Of a stretch of DNA of 64,000 nucleotides, positions 56,169 through 64,000 are shown in pieces; the first letter of the stretch is position 1, and every line of letters starts with the position of its first letter. Origin of the DNA: Megascapheus bottae (lineage: Eukaryota; Chordata; Mammalia; Rodentia; Geomyidae); contig JANJXV010000002.1 of the NCBI GenBank assembly GCA_024803745.1, positions 42,367,757-42,431,756 on the forward strand. Direction: 5' to 3'. The position numbers and the translations under genes are program-made. The notes beneath the pieces are model-generated. The model did not search any database and was not told the DNA's origin. It saw nothing but the letters and a program-made list of their open reading frames with translations.

Positions 56169-56694
56169 CTAATAATGCAAGTCCACAAAAAAAAAAAAAG
56201 TGACTTCCCAACTTAGTTGAGTAATCACTGTCCTTTTAAATGCAACCCGTTCATCTTCAAATCTCCCATTTGCATTGGAGATTATAATGTATTTCTGCTA
56301 ATCAGCAGAGAAGAATGCTGTTGTGATTACTGAGGATCTGTTACATACGCATATACTATTCACCTCATAAAAAGAAGTAGATAAATCTCATCTGAACTAC
56401 AAAGGCTCTAATCACTTACAAACGAATTTCGATAACTTGCTCACACAAATGGAGAGATAAATTCAAGAAATAAGGAAATAAGATTATTTTGGATTCTCTA
56501 TTTCTGAGAGTCAATCACAAATAACTGTAATAGAGATCAAATACATCACAATAAATCAAATTCTTAATGCAATCATTGATGCTACTCACTAATAATTCTA
56601 AATCAAAGTGCTCTCACATATAATTACATAATTATTTTTCTTCACTAAAAGGAATATGTTTAATAGTCATATAAACACTTGTCTGTGAGCTTAC

Positions 56695-56796
56695 CTGCTT
56701 TTCCCACAGAGATGTCAGCAGGCGTAAAGTGACAGCTCTCAGTTGTGGGGTGGTTCCAAGCAGTTGGATGACTCGCAGAATCTGTCCTGTGCATAC
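56695..56796 (-). CDS. FOCAD: FOCAD internal exon b (34 codons)
   Basis: Acceptor ..tttctag and donor gtaagc flank 102 nt in phase 0/0. The translation begins VCTGQILRVIQLLGTTPQ and ends LRLLTSLWEKQ, a leucine-rich amphipathic pattern fitting the HEAT/ARM-like helical repeats of focadhesin. It joins exon a across a 385-bp intron and exon c across a 526-bp intron. The three right-hand exons are clustered within 1.3 kb, unlike the rest of the locus. Confidence 0.95.
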
Positions 56797-57181
56797 CTAG
56801 AAAAACATTACATTTTGGCCTCATACATGTAAATGAAGACCAACTCAAGGTTTCTAGAAGCATTTTAAATGCCTCTTTTTAAAATAAAGGCTATAATGAA
56901 AATTTCCTGGACTATTATTCATCTCAGAAGATGAGAACTCGTTTTGGAGTGAGCTAGTAGGTAATTTTGGGAACAAAAGAACCAATCTCAGGGACTAAGG
57001 AATATGAAAACATGATTATTAAGTGATATTTAAAGAATTAATTCTTAAATATTATAGTAAATAATTTCATCTTTAGTAAAATTTCCTCCATAAGAACTTC
57101 ATAATGCCAAATAGAATTCAAGGTACTACTTGGGTTTCATTTTCTTTGTTCTTTCCTAAGTAAATGGGTTAATATACTAAC

Positions 57182-57286
57182 CTTGTGAACACCAAGTGTA
57201 GGTAATGTATACAATATGTCATTGTACAACACAGGTTCCAGAGGTCTTCCTAATTTGAACATTAAAACTGGAATCAGATTTGGTAC
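57182..57286 (-). CDS. FOCAD: FOCAD internal exon a (35 codons)
   Basis: The minus strand reads acceptor ..cttag, then 105 nt, then donor gttagt. Phase 0 at both ends. It encodes a peptide starting VPNLIPVLMFKLGRPLEP and ending TLPTLGVHK, which matches focadhesin. It is the most 5' exon of the gene seen here; the upstream intron runs off the right edge. It is symmetric (105 nt), so skipping it would keep the frame. Confidence 0.93.
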
Positions 57287-57289
57287 CTA

Positions 57290-57412
57290 AGATGAATTTA
57301 AAGAACATGTTATTATACCTTGCTCAAAAAAGAAAGAATCTATATGACAATGTTTTTTAACCTCTATTTTCAAAGGAATAATATGAGTGGGTGAATTAGA
57401 AGGCTTACCAAT
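57290..57412. other. Intron upstream of exon a (5' part)
   Basis: No element recognised. Confidence 0.5.
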
Positions 57413-57417
57413 GTCAG

Positions 57418-57735
57418 CTACAGCCAAGCACAGTGAGACACATATGTGATCTAAACTACTTGAAAGGTAGAGATACGGATGGTGGAGGGTCAAAACTAGC
57501 CCAGGAAATGGGGAATATCTCAAGAACTTTTTTCATATGCTAGCTGAGTAGGCTAGCATATGCCTACTATCTCAGCTAGATGGGAAAATGTAAGCAAAAG
57601 GACTAAAATCCAGGCTGGATCATACATAAACCTGAGACCATCTTTAAAATAACTAAAACAAAAAAGGCTAAGGTGCGGCACAAGTTGTAGACTCTGAGTT
57701 CAGATCCCCATACTACAAAAAAATAAACCCCTCTC
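57418..57735 (+). repeat. Old composite SINE (two B1-like plus Geo-like)
   Basis: Monomer 1 ccaagcacagtgagacacat, monomer 2 gctgagtaggctagcatatg, and a 3' part ggcacaagttgtagactctg agttcagatcccc. Same architecture as 49936-50280. Confidence 0.55.
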
Positions 57736-57739
57736 TCCC

Positions 57740-58570
57740 ACATAAAAAAATGTGAGCTGGCTATTTGCTATTAATAGGATTTTCATAATGCCAATAATAT
57801 ATTAATATTACACTTCTAACAAATGGTCAACACTTAAGCCATAAATATAATAGAACAACTCCAAGTAGTGAAATATTCAATTAAGGTACTCCAATGTGAA
57901 GTAAGTAAAATCAGTGTAGCACAAATAGAGTTGGTGTGTAAAAATTCTCCATATCCAAAGTTCTCATTTAAAGCTTTATGTACAACATAATAAAATGAAA
58001 AAAAAACAGTTTATATGTGGATCATAAGACTTAATATTGCTTAATATAGGAAGATTTTAATCACATTCAAAAACTCACCTCTCTTCTTTGGTAAAACTAA
58101 AAGCAATCACTCAATTTCTATATAGACATTCCAAAATTTTTATGTAAAAAACAAATGCTAATGAACCAAAACAATCTCAGATAGGCAAAACAAAGTTAAT
58201 GGACTCAAATTTCTCAAATCTAAATTACTCCAAAGTCACAAAAGGGTATGGTATTGGCATAGGAACAGCCTACCTCCATCACAGCCCACTACCAAGAGCT
58301 CTAGAATGATGGATCCCCTTCTTAGGATCCAATCACAAAAAACCATATGTTATATAGACTATACATGAAATACTTAGAATAGGAAAATGTACAGAGAAAC
58401 TATATGAGAATTATATATGACCATGGGGAAACAAAGGACATAGGTGAAGAAGAAAGAGGCTGACTTCTACTGCTAACAAAAACTCTTGCAGTGATATTTG
58501 TGCATTTCTGAATATACTAAAAGTTATTTAATTAGGTGAATAACAAGGTATGCACATTCAGCTTTAATAA
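57740..58570. other. Intron upstream of exon a, unannotated part
   Basis: 58200-58340 faintly resembles decayed L1. No exon consistent with the phase-0 acceptor of exon a was found. Confidence 0.5.
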
Positions 58571-58576
58571 GACTAC

Positions 58577-58579
<3 letters not shown>

Positions 58580-58638
<59 letters not shown>
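58580..58638. repeat. (TG)n microsatellite
   Basis: About 29 GT units; it is the complement of a SINE tail (the B1-Geo that follows in antisense). Confidence 0.97.
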
Positions 58639-58640
<2 letters not shown>

Positions 58641-59270
58641 CAGGCCTGTGGCTTGAACTTAAGGCCTGGCCACTATCCCTATACTTTTTTTTTTATTATA
58701 TAATGTATAGAGGGGTCACAGTTACATTTGCCAGACAGAGGGTACATCACTTCTCACACATTGACACCCCCTCTCATAGTTTTGTCCCCAATCTCTCCCC
58801 TCGCCCTCCCAATCATCTTGTTTTCCCCCCTTCCCTTTCCTATTTCAAATAAACATATATACAACATACCAGGTAACAAAGTCAGAAACAGTAATAATAT
58901 GAGATTAACCAAAGGGCAACAACAGAGAAGAGAAATAACAGTATATTAAGAACAACAACCACACAATATAAAGCTCTTGTTTCCATATCCTGGAGATCCT
59001 TTCATTTAGCCTCATGCTATATGGCCTTATGTATCTAAGTTTTGAGCTACCCTATACTTTTTTATTCCTCCTCCTCCTCCTTCTTTCTTTCTCTCCCTCT
59101 CTCTCTTTCCTAGTACTTTACTATTCCACAGCTCCACTTCTATGTGTGTGGGGAGTGGGAGGTGCGTTTAGTTGGAGATAAGAGTCTCACAGACTTTACT
59201 GCAGGCTGGCTTCAAGCTATAATCCTTAGATCTCAACCTCCAGAGTAGCAAGAATTACAGGCATGAATTT
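58639..59270 (-). mobile_element. B1-Geo composite SINE, antisense, split by L1
   Basis: Geo half at 58639-58690 and 59050-59150; B1-like half at 59165-59270. An antisense L1 at 58691-59049 interrupts it. A CCT/CTTT-rich expansion (59065-59110) follows the junction. Confidence 0.88.
58691..59049 (-). mobile_element. L1 3' end, antisense, nested
   Basis: Antisense L1 3' UTR with 14-bp target duplication ccctatactttttt at 58677-58690 and 59050-59063, inside the B1-Geo SINE. Confidence 0.95.
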
Positions 59271-59311
59271 GTAATTGCTCCAGGCAATAAGACTACTTTT
59301 AAAACTTCAAT

Positions 59312-59549
59312 GTATGCAACCACGCCTGTAATCCTAGCTATTGAGGAGGCTGAGATCTGAGGATCAAGGTTCAAAGCCAGCCTGGGCACAAAAGACCTTG
59401 AGATCTCCAATTAATCATTAAAAAATAGAAAGTGGGGCTGAGGCTCTAGGGATAGGGCAGTAGTCTTGAGCTGAAGAGCTCAGGGACAGTGGCCAGGTCC
59501 AGAGTTCAAGCCTTATGACTGCCCGCCCCCACCCCCAGAAAAAAAAAAA
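59312..59549 (+). mobile_element. B1-Geo composite SINE
   Basis: Head gtatgcaaccacgcctgtaa; Geo half gtggggctgaggctctaggg; A-tail. Target duplication aaaacttcaat at 59301-59311 and 59550-59560. Confidence 0.95.
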
Positions 59550-59973
59550 AAAACTTCAATACAAAATCATTTACTTAACCTGCTACAAGCAGAGCACCTA
59601 ACAGATAAAAATAAAGTGCCAAAGATGTTTTTTTCCATATGCTGTACACTAAAGTTGGTACTCTAATATTGTTAAGTCCTCTATCTGTTCTAGTCTTCAA
59701 AGGCCTGCTCCTTCTAAGCTTCAAAAACATCCACTTTACTTCAGTTTCAAGAAGAAAAAGTAGCCCTTCAACTCTAGCACCAAGAAAATAACAAGTAAAA
59801 AGAATTAATTCATTAATGAGCCTAATGACAAAATCAATTAGTATGTGGAACTATGCACAGACTGTCCAAGTCTAACAACAGATAGCCAGAATCTATGTTG
59901 TCTTGTCAACAAGTACCAGTACTTCACTGGAACAGAAATTTTAATACATTCACCTTGGACAAAAGAAGAGAAC

Positions 59974-60138
59974 GGGGGGGGAAAACCAAGGGGGGGTGGG
60001 GAGGAGGGGGGGAGGGTAAAGGGACCAAGACATGTGGAAGGGTATCAATGTATGTGAATTAATGCACCTTCTATCTGGTAAATATCATGTTACCCTTTTA
60101 TTAAATACAATAAAAAATTTAAAAAGTAAAAAAAAAAG
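59974..60138 (+). mobile_element. L1 3'-UTR, extremely 5'-truncated at the G tract
   Basis: Begins exactly in the G-rich polypurine tract (59974-60016) and runs to the A-rich end. Target duplication agaagagaac precedes the G tract (59964-59973) and follows the tail. About 165 bp. Confidence 0.94.
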
Positions 60139-60149
60139 AAGAAGAAGAG

Positions 60150-61030
60150 AACAAATTTTTGACTTGAATCCTTATTACCCATTTTAATTTAAAAAAAAAT
60201 GTTATCACAGTCAGCCTTGCACTGGTCTCAATGAATTATTCCCAGAGGAAAGATTTCTACTAAGACACTCTGACAGACTGTTAGTTCTGGGAAGGTTATC
60301 AGTACATTTTGTGGCATTTTATAAAATAGTGTATTTAGTCTTGTGGCTTTTAAACAAATGTTTTAATTATATTGTCAAAGAGAGAAATAAAGTACTGTAT
60401 TTATGTTTAAGAGCACAGTTGCTTTCAGAGTCTTGGCTCTGAAGAAGTATGCGTTTCTTTCTTTGGCCAGCTAAGAAATAAAGAAAGACTGTGGGAAATC
60501 TTCATAGTAAAAGAAAATCTGAGACTGAATATAGTCTTTGAGAAAGAACAGCTCAAATTAAGCTGAGGTTAATGAAAATAATAAAACAAATATTATACCA
60601 CTTAGAAAACATTGATACCAATTTACCTCTTTGGAAATATTTTTACATAAAGTTAAATATTTTCCTAATGAAATCATATACATGTGTCCTTATTTACTTG
60701 AGATGTCATTACAGCTCTTGAGTCTCTTGCTCTTCAACCTTCTATTCTACAAACAGAAAAAAAAAGAACTGAAAATAAGCTGGTAAGTACTGACAACTGA
60801 CTATCTTGAGATTCATAAAATCAATGCTTTCTTTTCAGATCCAGAGTTCAAGTCCTTGATAAATTTGTTTATAATCAACAGATTGTTACAGGTGTTCCCA
60901 TAAAACTCTTGGCACAATTCTCAGCAGAAATTTTGCGAATCAGAAGGGAGAAAGATGGTATTTTCAAACTGAAAAATGAAAATAATAATTGGCAATCAAA
61001 AGAAACATATCTGGCAAAACTGTTCTTCAA
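60150..61030. other. Intron upstream of exon a, unannotated part
   Basis: No element recognised; ORFs at 60875-61105 are short and unsupported. Confidence 0.55.
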
Positions 61031-61044
61031 AAATGAAGGAGAGG

Positions 61045-61242
61045 TGCCAGGAGTTTGGCCTAGTGGTACAGTGCTTGCTTTGCATGCATGAAGACCCAGG
61101 TTCAATTCCTCGGTACCACATACATAGAAAAAAGCCAGAAGTAGTGCTGAGGCTCAAGTGGTAGAGCTCTAGCCTTGAGAAAGTCCAAGGATAGTGCTAA
61201 GGCCTTGAGGTCAAGCCCAGGACTGGAAATTTATTTTTTTTT
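61045..61242 (+). mobile_element. IDL-Geo SINE
   Basis: Full dimer. Target duplication atgaaggaga before the head (61033-61042) and after the tail (61244-61253). Confidence 0.94.
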
Positions 61243-61270
61243 GATGAAGGAGAAATAAAATGATTCCCTC

Positions 61271-61719
61271 TGTTGGGAGCCAAGTGTAGGATCAGGCTGG
61301 CCAATGAATCTGCATCACTGAGTAAATGAGCTGTTGTATGATGCCATGCCCAACTTCGAGCTATATTGTTGGTATTGTGAATCACTTTCTGAGATTTGAT
61401 TACCATTGGGCACTAATGTGTTATTGCTTCATCACTCTCTGCTGAGACCTATAGTGAGCATAAACACATGAACCTCCCCCGCCCTGCCCACCTTTGTGTT
61501 GATAGGCTCCTGCACCCTATATTAGCTGAATGTACTTCCTCAATAAACGAGTTCCTGCCTTGACAGTCCTCCTTGATTTGTCTGATTGGCCTCGGCAAGG
61601 GAGGGCTGGGTGCAGGCTGTCAGTAGGCCCTCTCCTTTCTCAGCTTGTAGTGGTAGGGGTGTGTTCTCTCTCTATCCTCCTGCGGGTAGGGAGGGACCGA
61701 GGACTAAAAACCCCTGACA
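61271..61719 (+). mobile_element. Solo LTR (449 bp), related to the LTRs at 42441/45015
   Basis: Starts TGTTGGGAGCC, ends ACCCCTGACA. Perfect 6-bp target duplication tccctc at 61265-61270 and 61720-61725. Shares gatttgattaccattgg, catcactctctgctgag, tatattagctg and cctccttgatttgtctg-type text with the 42-45 kb LTRs. It keeps a TATA-like tatatta and AATAAA at 61542. Internal region lost by LTR-LTR recombination. Confidence 0.95.
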
Positions 61720-62867
61720 TCCCTCAAAATAAAAGCTCATGGGAATTCATCACTATTATATCTGTTTTACAAAAAGTAATAAAATAAATTCTACCAGTTG
61801 AAAAATAAGAACATTGAACAGCATCATAGAAGTATATGACACTAATTAATTTTGCTGGTAAATATATGGATAAATACAAAATCTGGTAAGGCTGCAATAT
61901 GGAACATATCTCATTGAATTCTAGTGTATCTGTTAGAAAATGTAAGTATAAGTAATTGTAACTATAAAATATACAAATGTATGACTATACATAGCTGTAA
62001 TTTGTGACATTAGTAACACAAAGGGGGAAAGCAAAGAATGATTGATGCTAATGTATAAAATTTATCAAGTTCAATATCATTATACCTATAAGGTATTTAT
62101 GTTAAGTATCATGACAACATAAGGAAAATAATCATACAATACACACAAAAGTAAATAAAAGCAATGTAGGCATAAGCAGAAATAATGGAACATAAAAGAA
62201 GACAACAAAGAGAGTAAAGAGAAATAAATATCAGCCAGACAGAGAAAAAGCAATAAACAAAATGGCAATTTCAAGTCTTTTCATACCAGTAATTTCCATA
62301 AATGTAAATGGATTAAAGCTCCCAAACTAAAAAAAAAAAAGTGATTCAATGAAATAAAATAAGATCTAAATATATGCTGCCTACAGAGGATTCATTATAA
62401 ATTGAAGGTCATAAGTAGATTGAAAGTTAAAGGGTATTCAATCTATAATAGACATTATAAAAGGGACTAAGGACATTAAGGAAAATAACATAATTATAAA
62501 TATCAGTAAACATCAGAGTACCAAACATATAAAGAAAACACTGCCTAAATCACAATACTTACATGACTTAAATAACTATACTGACCAAACTACAGTAACA
62601 ACTGTATGCAGAACAGTCTAACACAACTCAGTAGAAGACATGTTTTCCCTCACACATAGAACATTCTCTAGGATAGATCACATGTTAAGAGACAAAGTGA
62701 ATTTCAATAAATCTGAGAGACTGAGAATCCAAATATCCTTTATATGCATAATAAAACAGAAATGAAAATCAGTAAGGAAAATGTCATAAATTCATGGAAA
62801 TAAGTAACATCCTTGACCTAATGGGTCAGAGAAGAAATCAAAAAGGGATTTGAAAAACATTTCGAAA

Positions 62868-63092
62868 GCCAAGTGCTGGTCATGCTTATAATCCTAGCTA
62901 CTCAGGAGGCTGAAATCTGTGGCTCACCTTCAAAGCCAGCCTGGGCAGGAAAGTCTGTGGGACTCATCTCCAATTAACCACTAGAAAATCAGAAATGGTG
63001 CTGTGGCTCGAAGTAGTAGAGAGGTAGCCCTGACAGAAAAAGCTCAAGGACAGTATCCAGGCCCTGAATTTACCCAACAACAAGAAAAAAAA
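62868..63092 (+). mobile_element. B1-Geo composite SINE
   Basis: Head gccaagtgctggtcatgctt; Geo half aatggtgctgtggctcgaag; inside the old L1. Confidence 0.92.
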
Positions 63093-63390
63093 AATATTCA
63101 GACAAATGAAGGCACAATATTTCAAAACTAATAAAATGCAGAAAAAGTGAGATATTTTATAAAAGCAGGAGGATCAGAAGTTGAAAGCCAGACTTAGCTA
63201 TGTAGCAAGACCCTATCCTCCCCATTCCCCCCCCCACACACACACATAAAAAAAAAAATCTCAAATAAAAACTTCAAACGTGAAAAACTGGGGGAAAAAT
63301 AAAATATCAGCACAAGTAAGGAAAAAAAATTTTTTAAGATCAATAAAATTAACCAAATTAGTTTGACTGCAAAAAAAAAATCAACTCTTG

Positions 63391-63590
63391 CCAAGTGTGA
63401 TGGCTCAAGGTTTATAATCCTACCTACTCAAGAGGCTGAGATCTGAGGATCAAGGTTCAAAGTCAGCCCAGGCACAAAAGAGCCTGAGACTCTTATCTCC
63501 AATTAACCTCAAGAAAATGGGAAGTGAGGCTTGGCTCACGGACAACACCCAGGCAAAGTTCAAGCCCCATTACCATCCAAAAAAAAAAAA
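63391..63590 (+). mobile_element. B1-Geo composite SINE
   Basis: Head ccaagtgtgatggctcaagg; shortened Geo half (gtgaggcttggctcacggac). Target duplication aaatcaactcttg on both sides (63378-63390 and 63590-63602). Confidence 0.95.
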
Positions 63591-64000
63591 AATCAACTCT
63601 TGTACATAAGATCCTAAGACTATACAATGGGTATAAGACTATACAATGAAGAAACACAGTTTCTTCAACAAATAGGTAAGTTAAATGAGGGCTGGTACCA
63701 GCAAAAGAATAAAGCCCAACCATACCTAACATTACAAACAAAAATTTCAAAATACTTAAAAATAGACACGAAGTTACGAAACTGCTATAAGAAAACATGG
63801 GTGAAAAGCTTCATAACACTGGTCTTAGCAATGGTTTCTTGGACATGGCCAACAGACAACAAAAGCAAACATAAAGTGGATATCACCTACAAGTCTTTTC
63901 AGCAGCAGCATAACAAACAGTGTAAAAACTATATGATGCGAGAAAATATTTGCCAATCATATATCTGATAATTGCCCATCTATAAAAAGAATCTCTACAA

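Larger units (their letters stand above)
1..64000 (-). other. FOCAD: FOCAD locus, internal part (10 exons and flanking introns)
   Basis: Ten minus-strand exons with AG/GT borders join in one uninterrupted frame of 390 codons that I recognise as focadhesin (KIAA1797). FOCAD is a large (about 1,800 residue) helical-repeat protein, reported at focal adhesions with vinculin and more recently as needed for stability of the SKI mRNA-surveillance complex. The window covers a middle stretch that I believe falls in or next to the DUF3730 region. Intron phases in transcription order after exons a to j are 0,0,2,0,0,0,0,1,1,0. No exon was found at 57287-64000 or 1-1186, so both ends are intron. Orthology rests on near-identity with the mammalian protein as remembered, not on a search. 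Confidence 0.95.
61930..64000 (+). mobile_element. Old LINE-1 ORF2, degenerate, with two SINE insertions
   Basis: Nucleotide text follows L1 ORF2 in order: aatttccataaatgtaaatg gattaaa, tatatgctgcctacagagga, gatagatcacatgttaaga, then after the SINEs agaaaacatgggtgaaaagc tt, ttagcaatggtttcttgg and gagaaaatatttgccaatca. All frames are broken. SINEs sit at 62868-63092 and 63391-63590. It continues past the right edge. Confidence 0.8.

Noticed and set aside
58079..58150. Minus-strand donor-like gtgagt at 58074-58079
   Set aside because: Reading upstream, all three frames hit stops within a short distance and no matching acceptor gives a focadhesin-like peptide.
58262..58288. Possible extra minus-strand FOCAD exon (acceptor ctag, donor gtaggc)
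   Set aside because: Only 27 nt. The one open frame would end in phase 1, but exon a starts in phase 0.
59584..59601. Micro-exon-like 18-nt segment on the minus strand with AG and GT flanks
   Set aside because: It contains an in-frame stop and matches nothing in FOCAD.
63627..63968. 113-codon plus-strand ORF
   Set aside because: It is a chance open frame in a degenerate old L1; the nucleotide text matches L1 ORF2 but in a broken frame.
1..64000. FOCAD intronic microRNA (mir-491)
   Set aside because: The conserved FOCAD-hosted microRNA lies in a much more 5' intron; its hairpin sequence is not seen here.

Overview
This window is mammalian nuclear DNA: AT-rich, CpG-poor and packed with retroposons. 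The dominant SINE is a dimer of a tRNA-Ala/ID-like left half and a distinctive right half. It matches the published IDL-Geo SINE, which is restricted to geomyoid rodents (pocket mice, kangaroo rats, pocket gophers). A second abundant SINE joins a 7SL/B1-like left half to the same right half. I therefore infer a heteromyid or geomyid rodent; the species cannot be fixed from the sequence.

The only host gene recognised is FOCAD (focadhesin), on the minus strand. Ten consecutive internal exons (1170 nt, 390 codons, all splice phases compatible) lie at 57182-57286, 56695-56796, 56038-56168, 52898-53024, 20292-20426, 16787-16837, 15550-15633, 6219-6345, 3161-3346 and 1187-1308. Neither the start nor the stop of the gene is inside. 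One intron (20427-52897, about 32.5 kb) fills half the window and holds most of the LTR elements. No other host gene, tRNA gene, CRISPR array or bacterial-type feature is present.

The intronic DNA holds: LINE-1 copies (two ORF2-bearing 3' ends at 14122-15336 and about 23290-24318, several antisense 3'-UTR fragments, and old diverged copies at 8150-9845, 27480-27715, 41790-42320, 47905-48260 and 61930-64000); about 40 SINEs, many with readable target-site duplications and several nested insertions; a 7SL RNA pseudogene (4720-4949); a MIR; three MaLR-like LTRs; two class-I-like LTRs (30.4-30.9 and 31.1-31.6 kb); a solo LTR (61271-61719); many microsatellites seeded on SINE tails; and a 96-bp tandem duplication at 37.1 kb.

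The most unusual object is a compact LTR retroelement at 42441-45371. It has two about 356-bp LTRs, a 6-bp target duplication (gatgat), a tRNA-Lys-type primer binding site and a polypurine tract. Its 5' leader region (about 42860-43650) is purine-rich and reads in a largely shared frame as blocks strongly resembling the KEKE-rich lumenal region of triadin (TRDN), a muscle junctional sarcoplasmic reticulum protein. The blocks are intronless, duplicated and out of order. I interpret this as capture of a host triadin transcript by a class II (ERVK-like) element, and it is the strongest candidate for something undescribed here.
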